Shown here one piece after another: positions 35,929 through 37,106 of a DNA stretch of 37,106 bases. Each line of letters opens with the position of its first letter. Within the stretch, counting starts at the first letter, position 1. The stretch lies in contig JAIFKV010000192.1 in NCBI GenBank assembly GCA_020049415.1, positions 1-37,106 of the forward strand. Direction: 5' to 3'. Position numbers and translations under genes: made by a program. The notes under the pieces are model-generated. The model saw only the letters and a list, made by a program, of their open reading frames with translations. It did not search any database and was not told where the DNA came from. This DNA comes from Betaproteobacteria bacterium. Lineage in GTDB: Bacteria; Pseudomonadota; Gammaproteobacteria; Burkholderiales; Thiobacillaceae.

Positions 35929-35985
35929 AAGCCCACCAACAAGCCCAATAGCGTGCCGGACTTTCCTGTGACGGTGATGCGGTAG
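35929..35985 (+). pseudogene. Vestige of a copy-1-type caspase C-terminus
   Basis: In the frame starting at 35929 the bases read KPTNKPNSVPDFPVTVMR and stop at 35983. Copy 1 ends TPTTTKPSTVQDFPVAVVK. With one gap, the pattern KP-x-x-V-x-DFPV-x-V is shared. The fragment lies 10 bases after the stop of caspase copy 2 and has no start. It is best read as what remains of the original 3' end after the protease half of copy 2 was replaced. Confidence 0.7.
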
Positions 35986-36041
35986 GATGCAGTTGCCAAA
36001 TCGCTTCGGTCAAAGAGCGTCATTCAAGCCATGGAGAATCA

Positions 36042-36269
36042 ATGCGCACCGTGGGCCACCGTAAACAGCCAGAGATTACTTTCTCAGCGTCTGCCGCTTT
36101 GTTGATTGAAGGCGCTCGTTTCAATGACGAGATACATCGCCTCCCGACCGGCAACCGCACGTTCATCAAGAAGGGGGTTTATCGCTTCAAATCGCACGAA
36201 GACGCGAACCGCCACGATCTCGATCTTCTGACTGAAGGCATGGCCAGAATCGCCATGGAGCGTTCTTGA
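36042..36269 (+). CDS. Small protein preceding a nucleotidyltransferase, possible antitoxin-side partner
   Basis: This 75-residue soluble protein includes EITFSASAALLIEGARFNDEIH, the turn LPTGNRTFIKKGVYRFKSHEDAN and the tail LTEGMARIAMERS. I do not know a named domain, but this pattern occurs as the short gene directly before AbiEii-like nucleotidyltransferases. GGAG stands 5 bases before the ATG. Its stop overlaps the next start (ATGA). The pairing suggests a two-component module of toxin-antitoxin type (inference). Confidence 0.7.
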   Translation: MRTVGHRKQPEITFSASAALLIEGARFNDEIHRLPTGNRTFIKKGVYRFKSHEDANRHDLDLLTEGMARIAMERS

Positions 36270-36759
36270 TGGAAACGTTCAGCCGCCCGGCGACGCTGGA
36301 TGACCTCAAAACGCTGATCCGTGCTTTGGAAGACCACGGCGCCGACTACCTCTTGATCGGCGGTTACGCCCTTTTTGCGCATGGCTACCATCGAGCCACC
36401 ACAGACATCGACATACTCGTGCCGGCTACGCTGGAGGCTGGGCGCAAAGTGCGCGAGGCTCTGATGGTGCTGCCCGCCAGGCGGCCAAAGACATCGACCC
36501 CGCCTGGTTCGAGGAAGGCGAGAACATCCGTGTTGCTGATGTTTTCGTGGTTGATCTCATGCTCAATGCCTGCGGCGAGACCTATGAGTCGTTGAAGCAG
36601 TATGCCGAGACAGTCGATCTGGATGGCCTGCCTACCCGCACGGTCAATCTCGAAGGGCTGTTGCTCACCAAGCGAACGATGCGCGACAAGGATGTGTCCG
36701 ACCGGTTCATTCTGGAGCGCGCGTTGGAAACGTTGCGGGCCAGACAGTCCGGTCGCTGA
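36269..36759 (+). pseudogene. Nucleotidyltransferase (MNT/AbiEii-like), frameshifted
   Basis: The first frame reads a nucleotidyltransferase start: LEDHGADYLLIGGYALFAHGY and then RATTDIDILVPA, with the GG and DxD metal motif. After LMVLP (about 36475) the protein-like sequence jumps frame: AAKDIDPAWFEEGENIRVAD and VFVVDLMLNACGETYESL, ending at 36759 with LTKRTMRDKDVSDRFILERAL. A loss of one base in CTGCCCGCCAGGCGG explains the shift. The catalytic motif lies before it, so a truncated product might still fold in part, but the gene is most likely inactive. Confidence 0.75.
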
Positions 36760-36871
36760 TTCATGTCTTGATGCGTTCGCTCATAAACAGCGTCGAGGTC
36801 TGATGGACAAAGAAAAACCGCAGCGCTACATCCTGTTTTTGCCGTTGCGCCGTTGTTGTTATGACCTTTAA

Positions 36872-37106
<235 letters not shown>

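Noticed and set aside
36803-36871. A 22-codon frame (MDKEKPQRY...) before the Phd antitoxin
   Set aside because: No ribosome site, and it lies in the antitoxin promoter region; too short to support.

Overview
The window reads as chromosomal DNA of a GC-rich betaproteobacterium. The System I cytochrome c maturation genes, the EnvZ/OmpR pair, the CbbQ-type ATPase and the many dispersed palindromic repeats suggest an environmental, possibly autotrophic member of the Nitrosomonadales or Gallionellaceae type. That placement is inference from gene content and protein style; no rRNA or tRNA gene was found.

Layout. 1-4452: the end of ccmE, then ccmF-ccmG-ccmH-ccmI, tightly packed and closed by a strong bidirectional terminator. 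4590-6638: an envZ/ompR-type operon on the minus strand. 6639-7472: a small secreted protein in a zone of hairpins, including a 159 bp MITE-like element. 7473-11604: a DUF2202 lipoprotein, a membrane HD-GYP phosphodiesterase, a graveyard of gene remnants (flavoreductase tail, PepSY protein, two-component pair) and an SH3b protein. 11660-16486: a PfkB kinase, a glycine-zipper lipoprotein, an RluA-type pseudouridine synthase, an HDOD protein, a NamZ/DUF1343 protein and a DOMON-like protein. 16725-24094: a signalling block made of a 1363-residue hybrid kinase, a receiver-ATPase protein and a PAS-GGDEF-EAL protein. 24252-25364: small Hsp20, DUF2934 protein and a short unknown protein. 25789-27525: a patatin-like phospholipase and a CbbQ-like MoxR ATPase without its CbbO partner.

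27526-37106 is an accessory region of toxin-antitoxin-type genes and repeats: DUF433/DUF5615, a DUF2281-type antitoxin with a frameshifted MazF/PemK toxin, a solitary HigA, a small protein with a frameshifted nucleotidyltransferase, and the start of a Phd/YefM antitoxin. In its middle stand two large exported WD40-propeller/caspase (orthocaspase) proteins. They share leader, REP repeats and propeller but have unrelated linkers and different caspase domains. A vestige of the first gene's C-terminal tail lies just downstream of the second gene. The sequence therefore records a duplication followed by exchange of the protease half.

The most notable observations are this caspase-domain swap, the copy of the cbbQ 3' end that brackets a toxin-antitoxin module with a microhomology deletion inside the copy, the MITE-like palindrome, the gene graveyard at 10391-10948, and the receiver domain of the hybrid kinase that lacks its phosphoacceptor aspartate.
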